This document shows positions 48,516 to 57,904 of a stretch of 64,000 nucleotides of DNA, one piece after another. The notes below the pieces were generated by a model, which searched no databases, was not told where the DNA came from, and saw only the letters and a list, made by a program, of their open reading frames with translations. Position numbers and translations under genes: made by a program. Source of the stretch: CAVSWT01 sp963782985 (lineage in GTDB: Bacteria; Bacteroidota; Ignavibacteria; Ignavibacteriales; Ignavibacteriaceae); the NCBI GenBank assembly GCA_963782985.1, contig CAWALU010000014.1, forward strand, positions 186,001 through 250,000, given 5' to 3'. The stretch's first letter is position 1; each line of letters starts with the position of its first letter.

Positions 48516-50111
48516 CTATTTTAACAATGTCATTTTTTTAGAGATCACAGCGCTGCCTGATTCTAATCGATAAATATAAATTCCGCTTGATAAACTGGAG
48601 GCGTCAAAATTAACTTCATATGTTCCGATGTTTTTAAACTCATTCACCAGCGCTGAAATCTGCTGACCTAAAATATTATAAACGGATAATTTTATATTAG
48701 ACGGCGTGGTTACTGCGTAACGAATTTTGGTTGACGGATTAAATGGATTAGGATAATTTTGTAATAACTCAAATTTATCCGGGAGGGCGCCGCTTAATTT
48801 AGTTTCATTAACGCCAGTCAAATCTGGTCTGAATTTAGCCCAGCCAAAAGTCCAATCTTTTGATCCAAAAGCGCCGACAAAATTTCCTGACTGATCAAAG
48901 AATCCATCATTAGGCGGTATTCCGCCTCCAGTTAAAACAGGAGAACTTGAGTTTGGTAAAAAGTTCGGATTATTTAAATCAAATGGTGCTGTTAGATTTA
49001 CTTCTGCGGTTGTTGCAAAAGATCTATTGTTGTTTGATGAAAAGAAATTATCCGGATTAAAAGTTCCGTTGGATGATGTTGAATCAATTACTTTTCCCAA
49101 TACGCCGGCTACAATAGTGTTCTTAACATACAGAACTCCGTTCTGTGCATCTGTAGTTGTGTTTACTCCGTCAATCAAAATTCCCAATGGATAGCCAAGC
49201 ACCATTGCATTGTTTATTTTGTTTTGTGAAGATCTTCTTAAATGCATTCCTCTTTTAAATTGTGAATTTACTGTGCTGCTGGTTGTGGCTAATGGTCCTA
49301 CCAGGGTTACATTCCACCAAGTTGGAGATGTTCTCGGATCATTAGTTGAACCTGATCCATCGTTGTCTGATTCAAATCCGTTGGAACCCGATTGATCCGC
49401 GATTTCCGGGTCTCTTAATCCAACTAAATACTGAAGCTTTCCGCTATAACCAAAGTCTGTGTCAAAATCATCGTCCCATCCCCTATAAGCTATCAAATGC
49501 TTACAGTTAACAGTTCCTCCAAACCATTCATAAGAATCATCGCCGCTGTAGCTTACTTGCACATAATCTATTATTGTTCCTCTGCCTACTCCGCCGAATG
49601 TCAATCCGTTAATTTCATTGTTAAGTGAAAATGCAATTCCGGGATATTCTATTCTTACGTATCTCATAATTCCACTGTTATCTTCAGGATCAGTTCCGCC
49701 ATATTGATCGCCGGGACCTTCAATTGAAGCTGTTCCGCCGGTTACATTTATAGGAGCGTTGCCTAATAAAATTATACCGCCCCAATCTCCGTATGTTGGT
49801 TCTGTTGTTGATTCAGGTTTGTTGAACTCGCTTGTAAAAATTATTGGTTCATTTTCATTTCCATCCGCCATTAATTTTCCGCCAGGCTGAACTATTAATG
49901 AACCTTGCGAGGAGTTTTCACCATAGATGGTTGTTCCCGCTTGTATAGTAACCGTAGCGCCAGATTTAATTCTAACAAAACCGCTTAGCAAATATGTGTT
50001 ATCCTTTGTCCAATTTTGGTCTGAAGTTATATCGCCTGAAATAACAACTTGAGATATCGCCGAACCTGATAAAATCAGCAAGAGAGTTATAATAGCTGAA
50101 TTTTTTTTCAT
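48516..50111 (-). CDS. Secreted beta-helix-like protein with T9SS sorting domain
   Basis: A 531-residue exported protein. Signal peptide to about residue 20 (SGSAISQ). Residues about 22-430 are a Gly/Asn/Thr-rich repetitive domain (ITSDQNWTKDNTYLLSGFV; GDWGGIILLGNAPIN; EWFGGTVNCKHLIAYRGWDDD) suggestive of a right-handed beta-helix. The C-terminus is a T9SS type A domain (NYPNPFNPSTKIRY to KKMTLLK). It lies 28 bases downstream of the TonB receptor gene in the same direction, so the two were probably co-transcribed. This pairing of a TonB receptor with a secreted repeat protein is common in Bacteroidota. Intact. Confidence 0.8.
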   Translation of the reverse strand: MKKNSAIITLLLILSGSAISQVVISGDITSDQNWTKDNTYLLSGFVRIKSGATVTIQAGTTIYGENSSQGSLIVQPGGKLMADGNENEPIIFTSEFNKPESTTEPTYGDWGGIILLGNAPINVTGGTASIEGPGDQYGGTDPEDNSGIMRYVRIEYPGIAFSLNNEINGLTFGGVGRGTIIDYVQVSYSGDDSYEWFGGTVNCKHLIAYRGWDDDFDTDFGYSGKLQYLVGLRDPEIADQSGSNGFESDNDGSGSTNDPRTSPTWWNVTLVGPLATTSSTVNSQFKRGMHLRRSSQNKINNAMVLGYPLGILIDGVNTTTDAQNGVLYVKNTIVAGVLGKVIDSTSSNGTFNPDNFFSSNNNRSFATTAEVNLTAPFDLNNPNFLPNSSSPVLTGGGIPPNDGFFDQSGNFVGAFGSKDWTFGWAKFRPDLTGVNETKLSGALPDKFELLQNYPNPFNPSTKIRYAVTTPSNIKLSVYNILGQQISALVNEFKNIGTYEVNFDASSLSSGIYIYRLESGSAVISKKMTLLK

Positions 50112-50139
50112 TCTTTCTCCTTATAATTTATATGATTTT

Positions 50140-52949
50140 TTATAATTGATAGTTAAATCCAAGATTAATGTTGCGTCCTAATTTTTCTACTTCCGCAGCC
50201 TTATCTCCAAGAGGAGATTTTTGAATGAATGTTCTTTCCTGGTTTAATAAATCTTTAACGGAAAGTTTAATATTAAAGCTGCTAAATAATTTTTTCGAAA
50301 TTGATACGTCAATAAGGTCGATCGGTTTTTCAATAATATTTCCCAATTCAACTGAACCTACCGTTTTAATTCTTTCGCCAACTTTGTTATATGCTAAAGA
50401 AGCGTTAAGTCCATTTTCAAAATCATCATAATAAAGACCAAGGTTGAAAATGTAAGGGGCTTGACCCTGCAAAGCCCTTTCAGTTTGCTGGAAGCCTGAG
50501 TTTTCAATTTTGATTTTAGATTTGATTAAACTTGCATTCCCTATAAAAGAAAAATTATTTAGGGCAGATGAAATAAAATTTAAATTTTTTCTAAGCTCTA
50601 ATTCAATTCCGTAATTTGAGGCTGTCTGAGCGTTTGCAAAAGATCTTATAGGTTCATTCTGTGCTGCAAAAAGTACTTCTTCAATTGGCGCATCGAATTT
50701 CTTATAAAAGAAACTAATTGCTAAAAGTTCACCCCCCGAAGGATACGTTTCAAATCGAAGATCGTAATTGCCAATTAAAGTTCTTTTTAAATCAGGATTG
50801 CCCTGCGCCAATTCATTATCAATAAAATTGAAATAACTAAAAGGCGCTAACTCCCTAAATTCGGGACGTGCAAGTGTTGTGCTGAATGCACCGCGAATAT
50901 TAATCTTATCATTCAGCAGATATGTTAAATTGACGCTGGGAAGTACATCGTTATATGTATTATTAACCTCAATAGTATGATTTTGCAAATCAAAAGATTT
51001 TAATTTTTGAATAGATTGTTCGTAACGAGCGCCGGCTATAATTTTCAAATTATTAAATGCAGTAGCGTCAAACATTGCGTATACTGAATTTATATTTTGA
51101 TCGGATTCATAACTGTCCGATAGCTTGGTAATTTCTATAACCTGAATAAATTTTTTATTTATATTTTCTGGGGTAAATATTTGAGAGATTGGTCCTTGCA
51201 GTACGCTGTCTTCATGCTGAAAATCTCCGCCGGCAATATTTTTAAATCCAAAAGTTCTCGCGTTGAAACTTCTTTTTTTCTTATCATATTCATATCCAAA
51301 TTTTATTTTAGGAAGCGACGGATCGTCCCATATTTTCAATGTGAAATCAGTTGTTCCGCCGTAAATTTTATCATCTAAATTTCCGTAGTAACGTGTGGCA
51401 AGCGATTGATCAAGCTGGAATCGAAGGGGTTCACTTTTTTCAAAAATATCTCTGGCATAAATAAATCTTCTTGAATCCGGCTCATCTCTTTTTGACTGCG
51501 AATAATTTATATTCCAATCAAAATTTAATCCGTGCAATAAACTAATTTGATGTTCGCCCACAATTTGATTTGAAAGAAGCGAGCGAGCAATATAATTGAT
51601 GCTTGTTATATCGCGATATTGCAAAGCATATCTGTAGTCGCCTTTGTAGCGCGTAGAAATATCATCGCCGTTTTTATTATAAATATTTTTAAAGCTGATT
51701 TTATTTGACTTGCCGAGTTTGAAGCTTAAATTTAAAAGCGCGCCAAGTTCAGCCGACTTTGCATATGTATTTCCTTTGTAGTCATATCTTGATCCGGAAA
51801 AATCATAAAAGTTTTTTTCAATTTGTTTAATATTATTTTGAGATGAATAACTTAACGAGCCGATAAATCCAAAAATATTTTCACCAAAACCGTATTTATT
51901 ACCGATATTAATTTTATAAGCTGAATTGATTGACGCCGTTGCAGAATTAACATCCCAATTATTATTAAAAGCCCCGGTAATATTTTCAAGATCAGATTCA
52001 GAAAAATTTCCTTTTTTAATAAGCGTGTTGTCAATTAACGAAGGAAGATTTCGGCTTTTATCAGAAAAGCCAAGGAAGTCATATCCGTTCGGAGATGTAA
52101 AAAAAGATTCTCCCGCGCTTAATGTATTATAAGTTGCCGATACGCTTACATCGAATAAAAATTTACTTGGAAATTCTATTGTGCTTATTTGAACCAAGCC
52201 GCCCGAAAAATCTGCGGGTTTATCCGGCGTAAATGTTTTTGCGGTCAATACATTTTCAATTAAGCTGGCGGGAAAAATATCGTACGAAAAACTTTTCTTT
52301 TCGGGATCGGTGCTTGGCAGGCTTGCACCGTTTAAAAGCGTATTGTTATATCTGTCGCCAATTCCTCTAATGAAAGCATACTTCCCGTCTGAAATGGTAA
52401 CGCCGGTCATTCTCTTTAGTACATCTGTTCCGTCCGAGCTATTATTTTTTGTAATCAATTCCGCGCTCATACCATCAACAATATTACCAGAGTTTTTTTG
52501 AATTTTAAGAATTGAGGCTTCTGTTGATTTTAACGCTTCAGCGGTAACCACTACATCTTCTATTTGCGTTACCGAGGGCTGCAATGGAATATTTAATTTT
52601 GTTATTTCGTTTGACTTAACTTCTACGCCTTCAATAATTAAGGATTGATAAGAAATGTAGGAAACTTTTAATTTATACATTTGCGGGCATAAGATTTATA
52701 ATCTTATAAACGCCGTCAATGTCAGTTGATGCGCCTGTTGAAGTTCCGATTACAATTATATTAGCTCCTATTAGAGTTTCGTTATTACTTTTATCAGAAA
52801 TCTGTCCGGCAATTGATCCGGTAGTTTTGAGCTGATATTTCCTTAGTTAAGATTGAAGCTATCATTAGCGATAACAACAAAACAATAACTAATTTGGAAA
52901 TTTTAATGTTCAATGAAATAGAAAATAGTTTGGTGAATGAAAAAATCAT
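50140..52949 (-). pseudogene. TonB-dependent receptor with CarboxypepD-like N-terminal domain, frameshifted N-terminus
   Basis: The main frame (52680 to 50140, 846 residues) contains the plug domain (VVTAEALKSTEASILKI, RMTGVTISDGKYAFIRGIGDR) and a 22-strand-type barrel ending LGFNYQL with a terminal aromatic-type strand. Upstream, the signal peptide (MIFSFTKLFSISLNIKISKL) starts at 52949, then a one-base shift near 52833 leads into the carboxypeptidase-regulatory-like domain (TTGSIAGQISDKSNNETLIG; TSTGASTDIDGVYKI), and a further extra A near 52684 links to the main frame. Two frameshifts thus cut off the signal peptide, so the protein would not be exported. It imports large substrates (siderophores, sugars, oligopeptides) in intact relatives. 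Confidence 0.8.
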
Positions 52950-53087
52950 TTTTTTCCCGATCTATAAATATTCTTAAATATGTTAACTTCGACGAGTCAA
53001 ACATAACAGCGCAATGTTAATGGAATGTTAAGAGAGTGTTACGGAAATATTAATTTTGAAATGCAGCAATGCGGAAAAAGAAGCAGT

Positions 53088-53384
53088 TTAATTTTCTTCC
53101 CATAAAGAAATGTAACCTTCTTTGCTCACAATGGCTTGTCCGGCGGGGCTAATAACCCATTCAATAAATTTTTTAATTTCAATCGAAGGTGGATTTAAAA
53201 TATAAAAATGAAGATAGCGGCTAATGAGATATTTATCGTTTCTAACATTTACTTCAGTAGGTTCAATTACATTTATTTTTGGATGACTGATTCCATTTTT
53301 AAAACCGATGCCGCCGTAGCCAATTGCAGATTTATCATTTTTAACTTCGTCAATTACTTTGTTAGTAGTAGCTTCAGTTTTCAT
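53088..53384 (-). pseudogene. C-terminal fragment of a PstS-like phosphate-binding protein
   Basis: 98 codons matching only the C-terminal lobe of phosphate-binding PstS (DKSAIGYGGIGFKNG; ISRYLHFYILNPPSIEIKKF; WVISPAGQAIVSKEGYISLW). Upstream on the same strand there is no N-terminal lobe, signal peptide or matching frame; instead a run of intergenic-repeat-like sequence follows. So this is a truncated gene. It lies just upstream of the TonB receptor, and the set (PstS, TonB receptor, T9SS protein) suggests a phosphate-acquisition cluster that is decaying. Confidence 0.75.
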
Positions 53385-53394
53385 ATTTATTTAA

Positions 53395-53460
53395 CGAGAC
53401 CTTTGTAATGATGCTGAAATAATCCACCGCGGCGGACAGCATGACAGAATGATGTTACTT
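53395..53460 (-). repeat. Intergenic repeat-like remnant
   Basis: The stretch AACGAGACCTTTGTAATGAT and GGACAGCATGACAGAATGAT resembles common short intergenic repeats (core CATGACAGAATGA). It abuts the truncated end of the PstS fragment, so a rearrangement here could have removed its N-terminus. Confidence 0.4.
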
Positions 53461-53483
53461 TTTTGAAGTCTCTAAATATAGAA

Positions 53484-53834
53484 TCACTTTTTAATAGCTC
53501 TGTATTTAATTATCTCCGCTTTTTCAATTGTTATTAATCCGCCGCAGTTTGCTTCTTCAAATAAATTATTGAGCCAGGGAATAAACTTTTCAATTTTTGA
53601 AAACTCGTCAACTATTTCGATAATCAAAGGTAAATCTTCGGAAAGACTTAAAATTTTAGATGAATGAATTCTGCTGTTGCCGCCAAAACCCATTACCCCC
53701 TTAATTACCGTAGCGCCTGCCAACCCTTGTTTACGGGCTTCTAAAACTATCTTTTCATAAACAGGAATTGAGCCGTGCTTATCGCTTTCGCCGATAAATA
53801 TTCTTAATAATTTAGCTTCGCTGTTTATGTGCAT
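53484..53834 (-). CDS. DUF190 protein (PII-like fold) associated with CrcB
   Basis: A 116-residue soluble protein of DUF190, with the conserved AKLLRIFIGESDKHGSIPVYE and GLAGATVIKGVMGFGGNSRIH. The fold is known to resemble PII signal proteins. It is nine bases downstream of crcB, the usual pairing, so a regulatory role for the fluoride channel is likely but unproven. Intact. Confidence 0.9.
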   Translation of the reverse strand: MHINSEAKLLRIFIGESDKHGSIPVYEKIVLEARKQGLAGATVIKGVMGFGGNSRIHSSKILSLSEDLPLIIEIVDEFSKIEKFIPWLNNLFEEANCGGLITIEKAEIIKYRAIKK

Positions 53835-53843
53835 TTTATGCTT

Positions 53844-54215
53844 TCATATTTTTGAAACTAAGTATGCTAAATAAACTCCTATCAAACAAAGTAAAATGTT
53901 TAAGACTATGTTTAATAAACCTAAAACAATTTGCGAATCTCTAAATAAATTAATCGTCTCAAAAGAAAAAGTTGAGAAAGTTGTAAAGCCTCCGCAAAAA
54001 CCGATGGTTAAAAATATTTTTAAGTTTGAGCTTAGCATTTCTTTCTGATCAAAATAAAACATAAATAAACCGAGTAAAAAACTCCCGATAATATTTACAA
54101 CTAAAGTTCCGTAAGGGAATGTCGCCGGAAAATATTTATATGAATAATTGGAAAGCCAATAGCGAAATGAGCCTCCAATACCAGCGCCCAAAGCGACAAT
54201 AATATAATTTGTCAT
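53844..54215 (-). CDS. crcB: Fluoride channel CrcB/Fluc
   Basis: A 123-residue membrane protein with four helices, which lets fluoride leave the cell as a dual-topology dimer. Conserved GAGIGGSFRYWLSN, TFPYGTLVVNIIGSFLLG and the pore motif GFCGGFTTFSTFSFE are all present. No fluoride riboswitch could be placed in the 37-base upstream gap. Intact. Confidence 0.95.
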   Translation of the reverse strand: MTNYIIVALGAGIGGSFRYWLSNYSYKYFPATFPYGTLVVNIIGSFLLGLFMFYFDQKEMLSSNLKIFLTIGFCGGFTTFSTFSFETINLFRDSQIVLGLLNIVLNILLCLIGVYLAYLVSKI

Positions 54216-54252
54216 AAATTATTTAATTCAATTTTGAATACTCTTCAGAAAA

Positions 54253-55545
54253 TTATTTTACCCAATCGCAAATTAAATTGATAGCTTTAAAAGTATCAAA
54301 ACAATATTTTTTAATAAACTGATCGTCAATTTTTTCCGGCGAATTAATTAGCAGCGCATCTTCCATAGCTTTGTTCCCGTTAAAATTAACATAAGCAATA
54401 CGCGCAGTTAATTCTTCAGGCGGTCTTCCGAAAACTGTGCCGGGCAGCAGTGCAACGCCTTTTTCATTTAACAAATTTTCACACAATAATTCATTTGTAG
54501 TTATTCCGCGCGCTAATAATTTTTCTTTAAGTTGATTAAAAGAAATGAAAAGATAAAAACCGCCCGAAGGTTTTGCGTTATAAATTCCGGCTTCATTTAA
54601 TTTTGCAGAAATTGTGATTCCTAATTTTTCTAAAATCCATCTTGCGCGCCAAAGATATTTTTCAATTTGTCTTCCGCCGTTAAATGCAACCACCGCCGCA
54701 TGCTGAATAGGAGCGCTGGTAGCGGTAAAAGTCTCGCTGGCAACAACCGACATTGAATCCAGCAGCCAACGAAGAGCCGGCGGAAAAGTAAACGTTCCCA
54801 ATCTCCATCCGCCTGCGCCGCACCATTTACTTAATCCCCCGCTAATTATTGTTCCTTCGGGATAATATTTTGCAATTGAAGTATGATTGCCTTTAAAATT
54901 TAACTCGCCGTAAATTTCATCTGAAAGTAAAATGATTTTATACTTTCGCGCCACGCTTGCAATTTCTTTTAATTCACTTTTTGTATAAGTAACCCCGACC
55001 GGATTGGATGGATAATTTAAAATAACTATCCTTGGTTTATTAGGATCGCTTTCACATTGTCTTGTTAAATCATCGGATGATAAAAGCCATTTATCTTTTT
55101 TATTTGTGGGAAGCCATCTAACATGCCTGCCGATTATATGCGCTTGCGGCGCGTACGAAACCCAGCTTGGAGTCGGGATAAGCAGATCGCCGTAATAAAC
55201 TAATTGAAGAAGAAACATTAATTCTTTTGAGCCGGGACCGATCAAAACATCCTCGGCATTATGCTTAATATTTTGTGATCGTGAATGATAATCGGCGACA
55301 GCTTCGCGCAGCTTGTACAAACCTTTTACAGGCAAATAATCTTTTTGATGTGCGTTTAATTTTAAAGATTCAACTACAGGTTCGGGAACGGGAAATGGCG
55401 ATTGTCCCAAACCCAGTTTATAAATTTTTCTTCCTTCAGAAATTAATTGATTGCTTTTTTCATTTATCATTAAAGTGGCAGATTGCGGAAGTCCCCTAAC
55501 ATTGAGATTCAAATTAATTTGATGTGAATAATTTTTGTTGTTCAT
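54253..55545 (-). CDS. Class I/II PLP-dependent aminotransferase
   Basis: A 430-residue fold-type I aminotransferase. PLP Lys lies in SGGLSKWCGAGGWRLGTF at about 239. Other motifs: LNYPSNPVGVTYTKSELKEIA (Asn and Pro), LLSDEIYGELNF (Asp and Tyr) and RIAYVNFNG (substrate Arg). It resembles aspartate or aromatic aminotransferases. Substrate unclear. Upstream of crcB in the same direction with a 37-base gap, so a shared transcript is possible. Intact. Confidence 0.85.
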   Translation of the reverse strand: MNNKNYSHQINLNLNVRGLPQSATLMINEKSNQLISEGRKIYKLGLGQSPFPVPEPVVESLKLNAHQKDYLPVKGLYKLREAVADYHSRSQNIKHNAEDVLIGPGSKELMFLLQLVYYGDLLIPTPSWVSYAPQAHIIGRHVRWLPTNKKDKWLLSSDDLTRQCESDPNKPRIVILNYPSNPVGVTYTKSELKEIASVARKYKIILLSDEIYGELNFKGNHTSIAKYYPEGTIISGGLSKWCGAGGWRLGTFTFPPALRWLLDSMSVVASETFTATSAPIQHAAVVAFNGGRQIEKYLWRARWILEKLGITISAKLNEAGIYNAKPSGGFYLFISFNQLKEKLLARGITTNELLCENLLNEKGVALLPGTVFGRPPEELTARIAYVNFNGNKAMEDALLINSPEKIDDQFIKKYCFDTFKAINLICDWVK

Positions 55546-55615
55546 TAAACTTATAAAGTAAGAATAAAAATTGATTTGAAATCAAAATCAAAATAGCAAT
55601 AATACTTTAAAATTA

Positions 55616-55647
55616 TAAATCCGTTTTCAATTAAGAAACCGGATTTA
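55616..55647 (-). terminator. Intrinsic terminator after the BsuPI/CarboxypepD protein gene
   Basis: TAAATCC and GGATTTA with inner TTTC/GAAA make an imperfect stem. On minus the terminator lies 33 bases after the stop at 55680. Confidence 0.6.
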
Positions 55648-55679
55648 CAAATGAATAAAAAAAATTAATTTATAAAAAA

Positions 55680-57848
55680 CTATTTCATCAGAATCATTTT
55701 TTTTGTTTGAAAATAATCTCCTGCTTTTAAGGAATAAAAATATACGCCGCTTGGCAAAGGCGAATCGCCATACGCCCCTAAATCTGCATTGAATTCGACT
55801 TCATAATTTCCAGTTTGTTTTTCTTCATTTACAAGAGTTGCAATTTCATTCCCCAAAACATCATAAACTTTTAATTGCACTGACAAGGCATGCTGTGTCC
55901 CTACATTAGGGATGCTATACTTTATCTTCGTTGAGGGATTAAAGGGGTTAGGATAATTTTGCGAGAGAGTATAAGACGTTGGAATAGTGTTTCCATTTTC
56001 TTTGGCGTCTGTTAATGTTATGTAAATATTTACTCCGTCAACAACAGGTTTGTTATCGAGATTAATATTTATTTTCCCCGCATACTCTGAAGTATGAAAA
56101 CCGATTTTACTTGCTTTAATGGAGTAACTTCCGTTTTTTAGAGAAGGAATTAAATAACTGCCGTTGTAAACCGAAATTGAAGAAGAAACAGTATTCCCGA
56201 CGGAATCAACTGCTGAAATCAAAGTTCCGCTCATTGAAGAATTGAGATCGGTATAAATTTTACCCATGACTTCACCGCCATAAGGATTAATTGGACTCAA
56301 TTCAGTAAATAAATAAGATATTATTTTTCCTCCGCTTAAACTAAAAATGAATGCGTCTTCCCAATCGGAACAAGTTTCATAATAATTTTTATAGAATTGG
56401 CTGATACAATTTTCTTTATAGAAAAGAATTATATAGTCGCCATTCTTTAGATCTTTTAGTAAGTATTTACCATCATAGCCTGTTGTTGATTTAACCCAAT
56501 TCTCCCCTGCTAACGGAACTGCATAAACTTCAACACCAAACATTTCACTATTGGTATTTTTATCCCTAACAAATCCAGAGATAGAATTTGAACCAGGTTC
56601 TGGATTTATCAAACTAAAATCTATTCCTTCGATATTCAAACTATCTTTACTTACTGTAATTGGCGTTGCGTCAAATGTACTATAAGCATTATCATAAAAT
56701 TGCCAGTAATATCCATCGTCATAAGCAGAGATATTATACGAACCTTCAAAAACCTCTATAGTGTAATTGCCGTTTTCATCGCAGCCGGAAAAAAGTGAAT
56801 CTCTTGGCTCTTGCGATGACGCTGAAATAAATGAATTAAATAAAGGCTGTTGGGTAGCAGCATCTATTACCCTCCCGGAAATTGTTCCTATTTCAAGAAA
56901 AGGAAAAATAAAATCTACGACAGTGATTGTATCTTTAATTTCAATTAAATCAGCATCTGCTAGTTTTGGTTTATTATTGAAGTATGACATTCTATATGTC
57001 CAGGTATATCCATAGTGATAATATAAAGTAGCGTTTAAGTAATAAAATCCGGGGCTGCATTGCATCGAATAATTTCCTTCAAAGTCGCTTACAGCGGAGT
57101 AATAATTTTTTGAACTAAACATATAAACATTACAGTTTTGTGCAGGCTCGCCATTTTCATATTTTACCTTTCCTTGTATTGTAATTTTATTATTTAAAAT
57201 TACATCTGGTCCTGTAATACTATCGCCTTCACTCAGCATTATAATTTCGGTGTAAGGCTGATAGTCAGGATGAGAATAGTTAACATCAGGATATGCTATA
57301 GGCGGTCCGGGTGGATATATTAAAGAAGTGAATTCTAAAGTGAACTTTCCCTGAGCATTAGTTATAGTACTTTCAGCGCCTTGCGATGAAACAAATACAT
57401 TTTGAATTGGCTGGTTAGCATTATTTTTTACTGTCGTCGAATAATAAGCAATAACTGAATCCGTGATGAAAATTTCTAAAGTATCAGATTTACCATATCC
57501 CAAAACTTCACCAATTATTTTGTGATGCCCAGGTTTAAGCAAATGATTCTTATAAGTAAATGACCAGGTTTGTGATTGATTTGGTTCTAAAGTTAAGCCT
57601 GTTAAAATATGTACACATGTATGATCATTAGTCCAGTTATATTCATTAATTACCTCATAACTTGCTTGGCAGCTAGAACCCCAACTTAAAATAATTGATT
57701 CTGTGCTGCTATTTGTTGCAGTAACAAAAATGCGTATTGAATCTCTATAATGATATTCTAATTTATCAGTAGAGACATCAATTTTTATTTGACTGAACAA
57801 TGTTGAACTGGTAACAAGTAACAAAAAAAACACTAAGAAATTTTTCAT
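55680..57848 (-). CDS. Secreted protein with BsuPI-like N-terminus, CarboxypepD-like repeats and T9SS tail
   Basis: A 722-residue exported protein. Signal peptide to about residue 19. Residues about 20-130 resemble the BsuPI intracellular-proteinase-inhibitor fold (KLEYHYRDSIRIFVTATNSS; LEPNQSQTWSF). It is followed by several carboxypeptidase-regulatory-like beta-sandwich repeats (TTVKNNANQPIQNVFVSSQG, GTISGRVIDAATQQPLFNSF, ISGFVRDKNTNSEMFGVEVY, GGEVMGKIYTDLNSSMSGTL). It ends in a T9SS domain (QNYPNPFNPSTKIKYS to KKMILMK). It is probably a surface adhesion or stabilising protein; no catalytic domain is visible. Intact. Confidence 0.8.
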   Translation of the reverse strand: MKNFLVFFLLLVTSSTLFSQIKIDVSTDKLEYHYRDSIRIFVTATNSSTESIILSWGSSCQASYEVINEYNWTNDHTCVHILTGLTLEPNQSQTWSFTYKNHLLKPGHHKIIGEVLGYGKSDTLEIFITDSVIAYYSTTVKNNANQPIQNVFVSSQGAESTITNAQGKFTLEFTSLIYPPGPPIAYPDVNYSHPDYQPYTEIIMLSEGDSITGPDVILNNKITIQGKVKYENGEPAQNCNVYMFSSKNYYSAVSDFEGNYSMQCSPGFYYLNATLYYHYGYTWTYRMSYFNNKPKLADADLIEIKDTITVVDFIFPFLEIGTISGRVIDAATQQPLFNSFISASSQEPRDSLFSGCDENGNYTIEVFEGSYNISAYDDGYYWQFYDNAYSTFDATPITVSKDSLNIEGIDFSLINPEPGSNSISGFVRDKNTNSEMFGVEVYAVPLAGENWVKSTTGYDGKYLLKDLKNGDYIILFYKENCISQFYKNYYETCSDWEDAFIFSLSGGKIISYLFTELSPINPYGGEVMGKIYTDLNSSMSGTLISAVDSVGNTVSSSISVYNGSYLIPSLKNGSYSIKASKIGFHTSEYAGKININLDNKPVVDGVNIYITLTDAKENGNTIPTSYTLSQNYPNPFNPSTKIKYSIPNVGTQHALSVQLKVYDVLGNEIATLVNEEKQTGNYEVEFNADLGAYGDSPLPSGVYFYSLKAGDYFQTKKMILMK

Positions 57849-57904
57849 TTTATTACCCTTTCTAATAATTTTAACTTATTAAGTTAATTTCAAAAAATCT
57901 CATC

